This document shows, piece after piece, positions 18,215-31,408 of a stretch of DNA of 64,000 nt. This stretch comes from Dillenia suffruticosa (taxonomy: Eukaryota > Streptophyta > Magnoliopsida > Dilleniales > Dilleniaceae). The stretch's first letter is position 1; each line of letters starts with the position of its first letter. The translations under genes were made by a program, and so were the position numbers. The stretch is from contig JAVTVX010000019.1 in the NCBI GenBank assembly GCA_033439265.1, positions 7,013,501 to 7,077,500 of the forward strand, read 5' to 3'. Under the pieces are notes generated by a model, which ran no database searches, was not told the origin of the DNA, and saw nothing but the letters and a program-made list of their open reading frames with translations.

Positions 18215-18930
18215 TTAGAAGGAAAAGACATACCAAAAAGTGAATACTTAAATATTTTGGTTCCATTATTCAGAACAATAGTAGTACAGATGAGGATGTA
18301 AATCATAGGATTCAAATGGGTTGAATGAAATTGAGAAGAACATTTAGAATTCTTTGCGATCGAACAATACCATTGTATTTAAAGGGAAAGTTCTATAGAA
18401 CCAATATACGACCTGCACTATTGCATGGCACAGAGTGTTGGATCACTAAACAATAATAATAGTATAAAATGATAATGATTGAAATGAAAATATTTAGATG
18501 GATATGCAACAAAATTAGAAAATATAGAATTAAAAATAAAGAGATATGTGATAAGTTGGGAGTTAGTTCAAGATGCGAGAGTATCTTCTGAGGTGATTTG
18601 AATAAATGCAACGAAAACCCAAAAATGTACTAATTAAGAGAATAAAAATTTAAATATAGAAGATTTAATATAATGTAAAGATAGATCGTTAAAAACTTGA
18701 AAACAAGTTATTTGTGAAGACATGATTGTTAAGAGTTTAACTGAAAATATTGTTTTCGATAGGAATGAAAAATGTAGGAGAATTTGTACAAATTAAATCT
18801 ATTAATTTAATTTTTAATTTTTAATTTTTATTGTTTATTTTTTTCTTCAATATTTGTCTTTCGTGGCCGACCCCAAATTTGGGATAGCAGGATTAGAGTC
18901 TAGATTGTTATTGTTGTAGATGTTAATACA
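18215..18930 (+). mobile_element. 3' end of an RTE-type LINE
   Basis: Plus-strand remnants of the C-terminus of a LINE reverse-transcriptase ORF: FGSIIQNNSSTDEDVNHRIQ, then GKFYRTNIRPALLHGTECW, then IEMKIFRWICNKIRK. The 3' end has the characteristic GGCCGACCCCAAATTTGGG, followed by a TTG-rich tail (18900-18925) instead of poly(A). This ending is typical of plant RTE elements. Frames are broken; strongly 5'-truncated. Confidence 0.8.
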
Positions 18931-21190
18931 ACTTGCTATATATTAAATAGAGTTTTGGTTAGATCAATTTTAAAGAAGACACCATATAAGATTTACAAAG
19001 GAAGAAAGCCTAACATAACTTACCTACATGTTTTTAACTGCAAATGATTTATCTTAAATGATGAAAAGAATCCCCAGAAAAATTTGATACAAAATGAAAA
19101 ATTGATACAAAATGTGATGAATGTATTTTCGTAGGATATCCAACTAATAGCAAAACTTTTAAATTTTATAATAAAATAACTATGATGGTTTAAAAATCTA
19201 TCGATGTTCAATTTGATGAAACTAATCTCTTAAGCAAGAGAATTATATGGTTTGATAATAGGATGATAGATGAATCCATAATAGAAGAAGTTCAAAGAGA
19301 AAATGAAAACACCAAAGATGAGAATATTAAAAAAGGATATGAAAACAAGAAAGATGAAAAAACTTATCAAGAACAAGAAATAAGATCCAACTGTAAAGTG
19401 TAAGTGCAGAAAATGTTATTGAAAATCTAAATTCTAAAGTTAAGACAAGATTAGCTCTTCAAAATTAATGCGAATTTTTTGCATTTATTTCTTGTATTGA
19501 GTTTAAGAGCATAACTGAAACCTTAAAGGATGAAGATTGAATAATTGCAATGTAGGAAGAACTGAATTAATTTGTAAGAAAAAAGTATGGAACTTAGTTT
19601 CTAGACCCAAAAAAAATTATGTTTTAAGCATCAAATGGGTTTATAGAATCAAAATGGATTTTTTGCATTTATTTCTTGTATTGAGTTTAAGAGCATAACT
19701 GAAACCTTAAAGGATGAAGATTGAATAATTGCAATGTAGGAAGAACTGAATTAATTTGTAAGAAAAAAGTATGGAACTTAGTTTCTAGACCCAAAAAAAA
19801 TTATGTTTTAAGCATCAAATGGGTTTATAGAATCAAAATGGATGACCGTGAAACTACAATTAGAAATAAAGCAAGATTAATAGTTAAAGGAGATAGTCAA
19901 GAGGAAAAGATATATTTTAAAGAAACCTACACACTTGTAGTTAGATTAAAAACCATTAATATGTTCCTTGGCTATTCTTGCTTCATGAATTTCAAATTAT
20001 ATCAAGTGGATGTAAAAAGTGTATTTTTGAATGGTTCGATTCATGAAACTGTTTTTATTGAACAACCTCATGGATTTGAATATTCGAAACATCTTGACCA
20101 TATTTTCAAACTATCTAAAGTCTTATATGGATTAAAACAAATTCTAAGAGTTTGGTATGAAAAGCTCTGTAATTTCTTGATAGGTAATAACTTTCAGAAA
20201 ATCAAGATTATTACAACTTTGTTTATTAAAAGAAAAGACAAAGAAATTCAAATAGTAAATATATGTGGTTGACATAATATTTGGTGCTATTCATAACTCT
20301 TTCTGCCAAGAATTTGCAAAGCAAATACATGTTGAATTTGAGATGAGTATGATAAGAGAACTTATACATTTCCTAGAACTACAAATTAAGCAAACAAAAA
20401 TAGAATATTCATTAATCAATCAAATTTTACTAAAGAGCTTATAAAAAGAAATTAGATTGGATGAAGCAAAAGGAATTGCTACCCTTATGAGCACATCAAT
20501 GAAGATAAACAAGGATGAAGAAGAAAAATCAGTATGTAGTAATTTATATTGAAGCATTATAGGATCATTGCTTTATTTGACTACATGTAGGCCAAATATC
20601 TTGTAGAGTGTCTGTCTCTATGCTACATCTCAATCAAATCCTAAGGAATTCCATTTGATTGCAATTAAGAGAATCTTTAGATATCTAAGAGAGACATGCA
20701 ACTGAGATTAATTGTATGACAAATCTTCATTTGAATTGAATAGATACTTAAATGCAGACATTGCAAGGTGCAAACTAAATAGAAAAAGCACAAATAACAC
20801 ATGTCAATTCTTTGAGATTATACCAATATCATGATTTTCTAAGAAACAAAACAGAGTTACAACTTCTACTATCAAAGAGAATATGTTGTTGCTGCTGTGT
20901 TATGCACAAATATTATGGATAAAACAACGATCAAAAGAATACGAAATTGATATAGAGTGTGACCTCATAAAATGTGACAATACAATACCAACTTAAGAAA
21001 GAACCATATTCATCATTTTAGAATTAAATACATAGAGATTATGTATCATTTTATTAGAGATTTTGTGCTAAAGAATGATGTTATTTTAGAATACATTAAA
21101 ACTAAAAAATAAATAGCTGATATTTTCACTAAACCAATAGATAGGGAAAAATTTTATAGTATAAGAAGGGAATTATGAATGATGGAATAT
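18931..21190 (+). pseudogene. pol remnant of SIRE-like copia element D
   Basis: Plus-strand decayed pol of the same lineage as element C. An integrase end (CYILNRVLVRSILKKTPYK, about 18930-19000) is followed by reverse transcriptase (19721-20272: KWVYRIKMDDRETTIRNKAR, YQVDVKSVFLNG, VLYGLKQILRVWYEKL). RNase H remnants follow to about 21190 (IIGSLLYLTTCRPNIL, SQSNPKEFHLIAIKRI, then ADIFTKPIDREKF with stops). The 5' part is missing because the RTE LINE abuts it. It carries an exact internal tandem duplication. Confidence 0.8.
19474..19841 (+). repeat. perfect 184-bp tandem duplication inside element D
   Basis: Bases 19474-19657 and 19658-19841 are identical as far as I can compare by eye. Each begins with ATTTTTTGCATTTATTTC. 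The duplicated unit covers the start of the reverse-transcriptase domain, so that KKVWNLVSRP and KWVYRIKMD occur twice. Confidence 0.9.
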
Positions 21191-23164
21191 CAAGAATAAG
21201 ATGTAAAATCTTATGTTTATTTGTTATGAAATGCTTACATAATTGTATTTATGTTTATTTTATGCTGAATAAAAAGACTTGAGAAAGACAAGTCGACTTA
21301 CTCAAAGTTTAAGTCGACCTATGTTCATTTAAAAGAAAAAAAATTGTACTTTGAAAGAAGCAAGTCGACTTGTCAATTCAATATGTCAACCTGCATAAAT
21401 CACACAAAGTTAGGGCATCAATTAAATATAACAGGTCAACTTGTTATCCCAGTAAGTCAACCTATGTAGCTCAAAATAAATAAAATCTATCACTCATTAA
21501 CCGACTCAACACTCAATATAAACCTAAAACCCTAAAGTTGACTTATTCCTAATTTAGAACTCCTCGTTTGCGCTCCTTCCTCTACTCTCTACTCCTCTGA
21601 AAGTTGACTTCAGCTTAAGGAAAAGTAAGTCAAAGGTGACTTTGAAAGGTGACTTATTCCTCATTTAGTCAACAAGATTCGATCATCAAAATTTTCAAAG
21701 CTTAAGGAAAAGTTAGTCTTTCAAAAACAATTTCTGCTAACAAACTATAAATAATGAGAGATTGTTAGATTGGGATTTCTTAGAAGAAATTGGGTTTCCT
21801 TATAATGATTATCTCAGAGAAGTATGCATAAGTAGTGTATTACATCCATATGGCACTTGTTATGATAAGTTGGTTAAATTGCAATAACTTAGAAATGATT
21901 AAGAATACAGAGGGTGTTTCTTTTGAGACTGAAATAATAATTGCGGATCAAGTCACAAGTGTATTTAAAAGTTTTATTTGTGGGGTGGAAATTCTTATCA
22001 CACATAAGATATTGTACCAAATAAATCAATTGAATTGGATTTCATATGATAATGTGATAAATAAATGAATTCTGAATTGTTGTAAAACTGTAGGGTAGTG
22101 TTCAGGAACCCTAACATGATCAACATAAACACAAATGCCACTACTTTAGGCATGTATGAGTGGTTGCTACACTTTATAGTAACATATATTTTAAGATTAG
22201 AGGAGGAAACCACACTACTATAACTAGAGAGGTCTTTTGGCTTATGGTGTGTATAATACAAAAGAGAAATCTAGAACTTTATTTCATCATTCCATATCAT
22301 ATGATTGCCATCTCCAACTCTGAAAACTGTAACTTACCTTTCCATTCCTTGATCATTGATATTATATCTTTCTATGATATCAATCTTAGTAGGAAGATAG
22401 GAGCAAAATTGAACCCTAAATACTCTATTGGAGTATCTTCCCTTACTAAGGCCAAATGAGTATTAAGAGATGGACTATGGAGCAGGAAAAATGAAAGGAG
22501 AGAAAGATAAGGGAAGATGAAAGTGATAGGTGTTACACTTCTTAGCGTGGCATAGAGTAAGGGGGAGAGCAAGAACTAGGGGAAGAGAGATGTGAAATTG
22601 AAGCTGGAGTGAGAGGTGAGACATCTCAAAAGATTACTTGGCAATGATATGGGGTAATTTGAATAGGCTAGAGGCACAAAACTTGTAAATGTAACAACAA
22701 CTCAATAGAATTGAGACAAAGGTTAATTCTCTAACTAAAAGTAGAATAAATAAAGACTCTGGGCCATCAACAACCTTTTGAGCCATATTTCTATATTTTT
22801 GACTTGTTTTTTTGTGAACTTGAGCCAACCCTTTTGTGAACCTGTATTTTTGTATGGACGAGTATGGACATGTATTTACCTGGTTGCTAACTTGATGAAT
22901 GTTCATGTATTGCTTTTGTGATTTATGATATTAATATTATATAAATTGGTTGTTGTCTTCTTTGTTGATGACAAAAAGGGGGGAGAAAGATTAGTAAGGA
23001 TTGATTGTGTGCTGTGCAGATTTGTATGTTGTATACTGTGTAAGATTGGTTGTGTGTTATGTAGATTGGTATGCTGCGTGTGGAGGAGAGTCACTTGTAT
23101 TAAGTCATATTACCTGTTTTCAAAATTTCACATCATGTTTTGTCATTATTAAAAATGGAGAGAT
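21191..23164 (+). other. 3' non-pol region of SIRE-like element D
   Basis: Between the pol end and the LTR lies about 2 kb without long frames, the position of the env-like region in SIRE elements, but I see no intact env-like ORF. Near the end it has GATGACAAAAAGGGGGGAG (22968-22986) and AAAAATGGAGAGAT just before the LTR, the purine-rich signature usually found upstream of SIRE 3' LTRs. A cluster of AAGTCGACTT-like motifs lies at 21289-21500. A GAGAGATTGTTAGATTGGG stretch at 21757-21775 mimics an LTR start. Confidence 0.6.
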
Positions 23165-24366
23165 TGTTGACCAAATATGTATTGATAATAAGCATACATA
23201 ATATGATAATGAGCATACATAATATGTTTTGAATGAAACATGTCAAATATGTTTTGAATAATAAATATATTTTGAATAATGAGCATATTTTGTTAATGAA
23301 CATAAGTTTTATTCAATAACGTTATGGAGCACATTATGGAAAATGAGTACACTATGGAAAGTATTATGGTGGGAATGTCTTTTTCAAAGTTTAAAGTTTC
23401 AAGTGTTTCAAAGTTGTATTCAACAAATCAGCCAAGTTGATCTAATAAGAATACAGGAGTCGACCTACTTAGTTGAAGATAGTATGGTCTGATAAAGAAG
23501 TTGATCTCATGATCAAAGATGTCAATCTACCTAACTTTAGAATTGTGTTTTCTATAGAGTAAGTCGACCTACAAAAAAGTTCGAGTTCACTCATATTTAA
23601 AAAAATTAAGAAACACTGGAACTAACTAAGAAATGAGCCAACTTGAAGCAAAAATGAGTAGACTTAAAAGTAAAAACGAGTCGACTTGGAACAGTTGATA
23701 AGTTGATAAGTCGACTTACTGAAGGAATATGAATCAACCTACATAATGGAAACTTCAGTTTTGTTCAATCTGAGGGGTGAACAAGTCAACCTACATAAAC
23801 TCAGAACTATGGAAGACAAACTAGCCTAACTCATGCAAAACTTAAGAAGTTGACCTGTGAAGGCAACAAGTCGACTTGCTGTGTGTAATAATTAGTTCTG
23901 CAGAAAATATGTTGAGTATTAAATGAGGATTTAATTCATATTAACCAACTTCCAGTAGCTTTTTCACCATACAATGGCTCTTTCACCCGCTTCTCTTAAA
24001 ACACAACACATGGATCGAATGCAAAGTCTAAAAAAAGGAAAACAAAAAAAGGAAGAAGAAGTACCAACACCAAGTAAAACCAAAAACTCTTATTGTGTTG
24101 TATTATTGATGTGTGTGCTTTAATGATTTGTTAGATGTTAAAATCTTCATCATTGTAATCTTTCAAACACTTATAGTATAAAAGACATAGAGAGAGGGTT
24201 CTCTTGGTTTGGGTCTATGTAACGTCAATCTTTCGAGAAAAATTGAGGGTAATGTTTCAGAGAAACACTATTAGGTTTAACTATAACCTATAGAAAAAGT
24301 TAGCTGATTGAATGTACTATTTTTGAGAAAATAGTGAATTCAAAAAGTCAGATGAAGTCTAGGAGT
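23165..24366 (+). mobile_element. 3' LTR of SIRE-like element D, interrupted
   Basis: It starts TGTTGACCAAATATG right after the purine tract. It contains repeated GTCGAC motifs (23455-23880) in the U3 part and a TATA box TATAAAAG at 24177-24184 on the plus strand. It is interrupted at 24366/24367 by the terminal LTR of element B. The distal end of this LTR is not recognised beyond the inserted material. Confidence 0.6.
24177..24184 (+). promoter_or_regulatory. TATA box in SIRE-like LTR
   Basis: TATAAAAG, followed about 30 bases later by a pyrimidine/purine-mixed start region. It fits the LTR promoter of element D. Confidence 0.5.
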
Positions 24367-24898
24367 TGTTGATTGTATGGTAAAGAGAGAGAGAACAACA
24401 AAGTACGAAAAATAAATCTTAACTAATGAAACATTTATAGTGAACAATGTGCCGAAAAAATACTGCACTTTTATTTCTTGAGAGAATGCAAGTGTACAAG
24501 AGAGAAAGTGAGAGGAGGAGTTGATTGCTCTTCCTTCTTACTTTCCAAATAAGAGAAAATGTCTAGTTATAGAGGAAGAAAGGAAAGAGAGCCTAATATA
24601 GTTGTTGGAAGGGCAATGATTATATTTCAATAGCTAGAAAAACTAGTTTTCTAGCTATTGAAATGTATTATATCTATTCTGCCCTTGATAGATTGGGTAA
24701 TCTATTGAACCATTTAGAAATGTAAATTGGGCACTTTTTGGGGCTTGAAAAAGACCCTTTTTGAGCCTTTAAAAGAACTTAAAAACATGAACTCAAGGAC
24801 TTCTTGATTCTGACATGACTGGGCTTGAATTTGGTTTTGGATCCTTGAATGACAACATTAATCATGGACCCTAATTGAGGTTCTTCTTTGTTTCAACA
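24367..24898 (-). mobile_element. 3' LTR of copia element B
   Basis: A 532-bp LTR in minus orientation: the plus strand begins TGTTGATTGTATGG and ends GTTTCAACA, the mirror image of the 542-bp LTR of element A (11782-12323). A purine tract GAAAGGAAG on the minus strand directly precedes it (24899-24907). A and B are thus members of one family inserted in opposite orientations. Confidence 0.85.
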
Positions 24899-27785
24899 CT
24901 TCCTTTCAGGCTTGGTGAATAGATATCTATGGAGCCCATTCTTTAATTGCTTTGAAGTGGTTCATTTGGTAAAGACATCCGCTAGTTGAACCTTCCCATT
25001 GATATGTTGAATTTTGATGATGTCTTCTTCCACCTTTTGCCTCACAAAGTGACATCCAATTCTACATGGTTAGTTCTCTTATGAAACACCGGATTTGATA
25101 CGAAATGGATTGTGGATCGGTTATCATAGTAAAAAATGATCAGAGAAGAGGTTGAAAACCCCAGTTCTTTTACTAGAGCTGAGCCAAACAATTTCACTTA
25201 TTGCTACCGCCAAAGCTCTATATTCTATTTTAGCACTTGATCTCGCAATAACACTTCGCATCTTGCTCTTCCAGGACACCAAATTTCCTCCTATGAACAT
25301 GCAATACCCAGTGGTTGATTTCCTATCCTTGGAGTCTCCTACTCGTTAGCATCATAGTATCCAAGAATGTCTAGCTTTTGGTTATTCTTCATCAAAATTC
25401 CTTGTCCAGGTGATCTTTTGAGATATCCCAGAATTCTATGAGCAGTTTCCAATCCCTTATAGTTGGTTTCTGCATGTGTTGGCTCACTTGGCTGACTGCA
25501 AAAGATATATCTAGTCTATTGATAGTGAGATAGATTAGTCTCCCCACCAGCCATTGGCATTTTGCAATGTCTTCAAAGGACTTTGTGTTCTCTTCCTTTT
25601 CCTTTGAGGTTGATATGGGGGTGGTAGTTGGTTTGGCTCCAAGTTTACCTTAATATTGCAATAATTCAAGAGTATACTTCCTTTGGGACAATACTAGTCC
25701 CTTATTAGAATAGACAAGTTCAATTTCTAGAAAATATTTTATTATTTCTAAATCATTGATATCAAAATTAACCTTAAGAAGTTTTTTATTTTGTTTGATT
25801 AATCTAGATTTGCTTTCAGATACAATTATATCATCTACATATATTGAGACTATTACAAGGCCATCCTTTAATTTTTGATAAGTAAAAAATTATCACTATA
25901 GTATTTTTTGAATTTTTCCTAATAAAAATTATGCGAAATTTAGAATACCAAATCCTGGGAGATTGTTTCAAACCATATATAGCTTTCTTCAAAAAAACAC
26001 ACGTTTCCTTTATTTTATGATTCTAATTCTTGAGGGATTTGTATATAAACTTCCTCTTTTAAGATTCTTCGTAAGAAAACATTTCTTACATCCATTTGAT
26101 GCATTGTCCAATCACGATTAATGACAATGGACATGAGTACCCTAATTATGTTCATTTTAACTACAGGTACAAAAGTTTCATTATAATTAATGTCATATGT
26201 TTGGATTAATCCCTTAACTACTAATCTTGCTTTATATCTTTCTAAAGATCCATCACTATTGTATTTTATTTTTATATATCCATTTACAACCTGCAACCAT
26301 TTTTCCTTGAGAAAGAGATGTTATTTCCCAAGTTTTGTTTTTAATATGGGCATTAGTTCTTCTCTCATTGCTTACCTCCGTTCTTCTTGTTGATTAGCTT
26401 CTTCGAAGGTTCTTGGGCTTTGCCTATCATATATAAGAAGGCTTGATGAGTTTTAGAGACATTTTCTAGTGTAATGAATGGAAATTAGATAAGAGATAAC
26501 ATTTGAGTTATCGTAAACTCCTCTTTTGATCCATTCTTTTGGAGGAACTCTGGGCCTATTTGATCATCTAAGAAAGCTTATTGGATTTGGCTTTTTTCCC
26601 TCTTGTTCATGAACCTCTTGAGAGTTTATGCTATTAGTTTCATGATTTGATATTTTAGGACTTTCTTTTTCGGTTTCTTCATTTCGTTGTTCTTCTCCCT
26701 CATTAGTTTTATTTTCAACAATAGGTTGTTGATCTATTAGTGATATTTGCTCTAAAAATATGTTAAGATATGTTTTTCTTAATTTCTATCCTGAGAGTTT
26801 TTTGAGAAGGAAAAATTGTCCTCTATGAAGACAACATTTTTGGACACGTATATTTTCTTAGTCAAGGTTCATAGCATATGTAACCTTTCTGATAATTGGC
26901 ATATCCTATGAAAATGCATCATCTATTTTCTTATCTAGTTTATCCCTAAGTTGTCCATGTATATGGACATAGCAATCACATTCAAATACTCTCAAATGAG
27001 AGATATTAGATTTGATACCCATAAGAACTTCTAAGGGGCTTTTTTCTTGAATAATTTTTATTGGTATTCTGTTTACAAGATGTGATGCAACACTAGTTGC
27101 ATCACTCTAAAAAGTCTTGGGTAAGTTGGCATGGAATATCATTGTTTTTGCAATATCAAAAAGATGTCTATTTTTCTTTTCTGCCACCCTATTTTATTGA
27201 TATGTGTTTGGGCAACTAAGTTGATGAATTATACATTTTTCTTTTAGATATTCTTTGAATGCAATACTTATATACTTCCCTCCATTATCGAGAACCTTGA
27301 TGTTGACATTATAATGTTTTGTTACATAGATATTAAAGTTTTTAAAAGCTTTAAAAGCTAGAGTGCTTGCAAACATATAAACCCAGGTAATTTAGATTTG
27401 TGATCTATAAGTGAAATAAAGTATTTGAATCCCCTCATAAATTCAACAGGTGAAGTCCATATATCAGAGTAAATCAAATCAAAATAATTCTTATATAATG
27501 TTTTTGAGATAGGATAATGACATCTAGATTGTTTGCCAAAAATACATACTTCACATTTTTTATCACTACAATTCTTTGTTGGAAATAAACATTTCAAAGC
27601 ATGTTGATGGGGATAGCTTCATCTAGCATGTTGAAGTTCATAGCTTTCTTTTATGCATACGGAATATGCTTGACTCCCTTGCACAAAAAAAATATAGATT
27701 ATTTTTTCGAATCCCTTCACCAATCACTTGGTTTGTCTAGAGATCCTGAAAAATAACCTTTTTAGGATCAACGGTAACTTTGCCT
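24899..27785 (-). pseudogene. truncated pol of copia element B
   Basis: Minus strand. RNase H end near 24900-25350 (RMGSIDIYSPSLKGSV next to the LTR). Reverse transcriptase around 25700-26300 (YKARLVVKGLIQTYDINYNE, MHQMDVRNVFL). Integrase at 27194-27376. Pre-integrase zinc finger at 27358-27600 (KNCSDKKCEVCIFGKQS). The sequence reads back to VDPKKVIFQDL at about 27770, then stops where gypsy sequence begins. Compared with element A it keeps the 3' two thirds that A has lost. Stops and frameshifts throughout. Confidence 0.8.
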
Positions 27786-30185
27786 TAAATATGCAAGTTC
27801 TTCATCAGCTTCATATGGAGAAAGATCCTTGACATTGAATATTGTAAGTACATTGAAGTCTCCTACGAGATCAATCTTATATGCATTATCATTGATAAGT
27901 TCTTGGCATCAACATTGTTTTGCGTTTAAATGGAAATCTTTCCTTTTGGAAATGAATCCAAACTCGGTCCCTTGGTTGAAAGACAATTACTCTCCAATTC
28001 TTGTTGGCTTTCTTTTCATAATCTTCGTTTTGCTTCTTGATTTGAGCCTTAATCTTCTCTTGCAAAGTATTCATTACCGAATCTCTTTGGCTGGCATCAT
28101 GATGAACTTGATCCCTAGCTAGTAATGGTAGCAAATCCATAGGAGTGAAGGGATTAATCCCATATATAGCTTCAAATGGAGAACATCTTGTAGTGCAATT
28201 TGGAACCGGTTGTAAGCAAATTTTGCATGAGCTAGTTTCTCATTCCAATCTTTCTGATTCTTAGAGACCAAAGTTCTAAGGATTGTAGTCATGATACGGT
28301 TGATGATGTTTTGATTATCCTTTACCATATCTGGCCAATAAAAATGTTCCCTCAGCATATCTATTATTTTGTTGACACCAAAATGGCCAGCAATAGTTCC
28401 CATGGACTTCATGAATTAGTAGTTCCCTTATAGAACTTTGAGGAATATAGAGTTTGTTGTCTTCGAACAGGAACTGATCTTACACATAAAAATGATTCAC
28501 CGAACCCCTTTGGCAAGTTGCAAAAATTTGTGAGAAATCAGACTCTTTAGCATAAAGTTCTTTACTCAAAACCAAGCAACTTGGCATCTATCATGGTGAG
28601 TATAAAGAATTTCTTCGAGAGAGTGCATCAGCCACCACATTTGATCGGCCAGATTTGTGTTTGAGCACAAATGAATAAGCTTGAAGAAATTCAACCCACT
28701 TTGTATGTTGCCTATTCAACATGTGTTGCCCATTGATGAACTTTAAAGCTTCATGGTCTAAATGTAAAATGAACTCTTTTGGCAGCATGTAATGATGCTA
28801 ATGCTCCAAGATTCGGATGATTACATAGAACTCATTGTCATAAGTGGAATAATTCAATCTTGAGCCATTAAGCTTTTTACTAAAATAAGCAATTGGTTAT
28901 TTTTCTTGCACACCTCCAGATGCATCACATTCAACCTCAAACAATCCGTCAAAATCAAGAAGTGCAAGAACAGGAGCATTACATAACTTTGATTTGATGA
29001 TTTTGAAACTTTATTGAGCTGTAGATGTCTACTCAAAACTTTTCCCCTTCAAGCAATCTATTAGTGGAGCATGGATTGTGGAGTTGGTCAATTCTGGATT
29101 GTTTCCACCTTGCTCGTGTCCACCTTTACTGGAAACAACATATTCTAGAAATACCATGCTCGAAATAAGAAAGTGATATTTTTTTAGATTGCCAAAAAAA
29201 CCGCTAAGCACGTAGCTCCTCAAATATTCTCTGCAAATGCTATAAATGGTCCTCTTCATTTTGGTCGTATACAAGTATGTCATCAAAGTAGACCATAACA
29301 AATTTTCCAATAAATTCTCTAAAGGTATGATTCATAAGTCTCATGAAAGTGCTTGGAGCATTTGTTAAGCCAAATGATATGACAAACCACTAGTACAACC
29401 CTCTCTTAGTTTTAAAGGCTATCTTCTATTCATCTCCTTCCTTCATTCTGATCTGATGGTACCTACTCCAAGATCGATTTTGGAAAAAACAGTAGTACCA
29501 TACAACTCATCCAATATATCATCTAATCGAGAAATAGGGTATCGATATTTTACCATGATTTTGTTGATCGCATGGCTATCTATACACATTCTCCATGATC
29601 TATACCCCTTTGATATGAGTTCATCAACCTACCACTGCAACTCTTTTGTCTCCTCTAGATAACACTGATATGCTACCTAATTTGGCATTAGAGCTCCAGG
29701 CACCAAATCAATTTGGTGTTGAATTGACCTCATAGAAGGTAGACCAGGTGGCATCTCCTCCAGAAACATATCGGAAAACTTCTCTAACAGAGGAATCATG
29801 GAAGGGTGAATAGTATCAATAGAAACTAAATTCTACTCCAACAAGAACAAGAAATAGGTAGGCTACTTTGTCAGAAGAAGATGTCGAACATCTACTTTTC
29901 AAAGAAATTGTTAGGTTGTACTCCTTCCTATATCGGATGGTTTCTCATCGCCTGTTGAAAACATGGAGCCAAGATGATTTGCTTTTTTCCTTGGTGGAAA
30001 GAATACGTGTTCTTGAATCTATCATGCATCACTTTTCGTTTATATTGCCAAGGTCTTCCCGGCAGCAAATGACACGCATCCATTGGGATGATATCACAAG
30101 TAACTTCATCTTTATAATGTTTTCCTATAGAAAATGAGATCAAGGCTTGTTTAGTTGCCTTCATGTCATTTCCTTTATTAAGCCA

Positions 30186-30275
30186 TTGCAATTTGTAGGG
30201 CTAAGGATGAGAGGTGGTTGGCAACTTCAATTGCAATTTGTAGGGCTAAGGATGAGAGGTGGTTGGCAACTTCAA
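30186..30275 (-). repeat. 45-bp tandem duplication in gypsy element
   Basis: Two copies of a 45-bp unit beginning TTGCAATTTGTAGGGC (30186-30230 and 30231-30275), identical by eye. The length is a multiple of three, so the frame is kept. Confidence 0.9.
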
Positions 30276-30763
30276 TTTCTCAACCATAACTCCTGAGGCG
30301 ACATTGGTATAACTTCCATTATCAATGATTAGTTGACAAACTTTTCCTTTGACAGAGCATTGGGTTTGGAAAATGTTTTATCATTGCTCCTCTTCCATAG
30401 GCATCGTATTTGAATTCAATGCTTTACGAATTACAAGCAATTCTCCTTCATCAAACTACAATGCATGTGCTTTCGTTGTTATCGGAATACCTATTGGCTC
30501 ATCTTCCTCTGCATCAGTTTCGGTAACTTCCTTGATAGTGACTACTTTCTGATTTGGGCATTCCGAAGCAAAATGACCATAACCTTAACATTTGAAACTC
30601 CTCTTCTTTGGAATTGTTGATTGCTATGCTACCTTTCCTTTTTGGTCGGAGTCTTCCCAATATGAGAAGCTGAACTCCCTTTACCGGAAGAAGCCCCCTT
30701 GATGAAAGACTTGTGAGACGTCCTTTTGTAGGTTTGTTGTTTTTCCACCTTATAGGTGAGTTT

Positions 30764-30895
30764 GCACATATCAGCAAAGGTCCAGTATGGCTGCAAGTCA
30801 ACCATATCTACAATCTCCTTCCTTAGGTGGCACACATCAACAAAGGTCCAATACGACTGCAAGTCAAACATATCTACAATCTCTTTCCTTAGGCT
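30764..30895 (-). repeat. 66-bp tandem duplication in gypsy gag
   Basis: Two diverged copies with a 66-bp period (22 codons). On the minus strand the duplicated peptide is LRKEIVDMxDLQxYWTF (x marks differences). The divergence shows this duplication is older than the 45-bp one. Confidence 0.85.
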
Positions 30896-31408
30896 TCTAG
30901 AAACAAGCAATTTTTTGTTCTTGATCCTTTTGTTTGAAGGAGTACATCTTTAAGAATAGATTCTGCTTATATGTTTCAGGTAAGAATCGCCTCTTCAACT
31001 CTTTTTTTATCTTCACGCATGTGTAAATCTTTGTTTTTCCTTCACAAGCACATCATGCTTTAAGATTTTCCCACCACAAGCTAGCATACTTCTTTAGCTT
31101 TAGTACAACCACTTTTACTTTCTTTTCCTCAGAGAAATCCTCATATTCAAAGATCTTCCCGATTATATTGAGCTAGTCAATAAATTCATTGGCAGAGAGC
31201 TTCCCTTCAAAATCTAAATTTCAACTCTCAAACAAGATTCATTGCTCTGTTAAAAAGTTTTTGGATGCTTAAATAGATTCTCATCATCTGATGATGATGA
31301 AGTTGTACAATCTCTTGTTCCATGCAAATGGAACGAGTTTGCTCAAAAGTGAGTCCTTGTTGAAAATTTTCAGCTATTTGGAATTTCACACTAATGGAAC
31401 TTTTTGCT

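Noticed and set aside
27829-28122. Plus-strand ORF of 97 aa
   Set aside because: Antisense of the gypsy integrase C-terminal domain.
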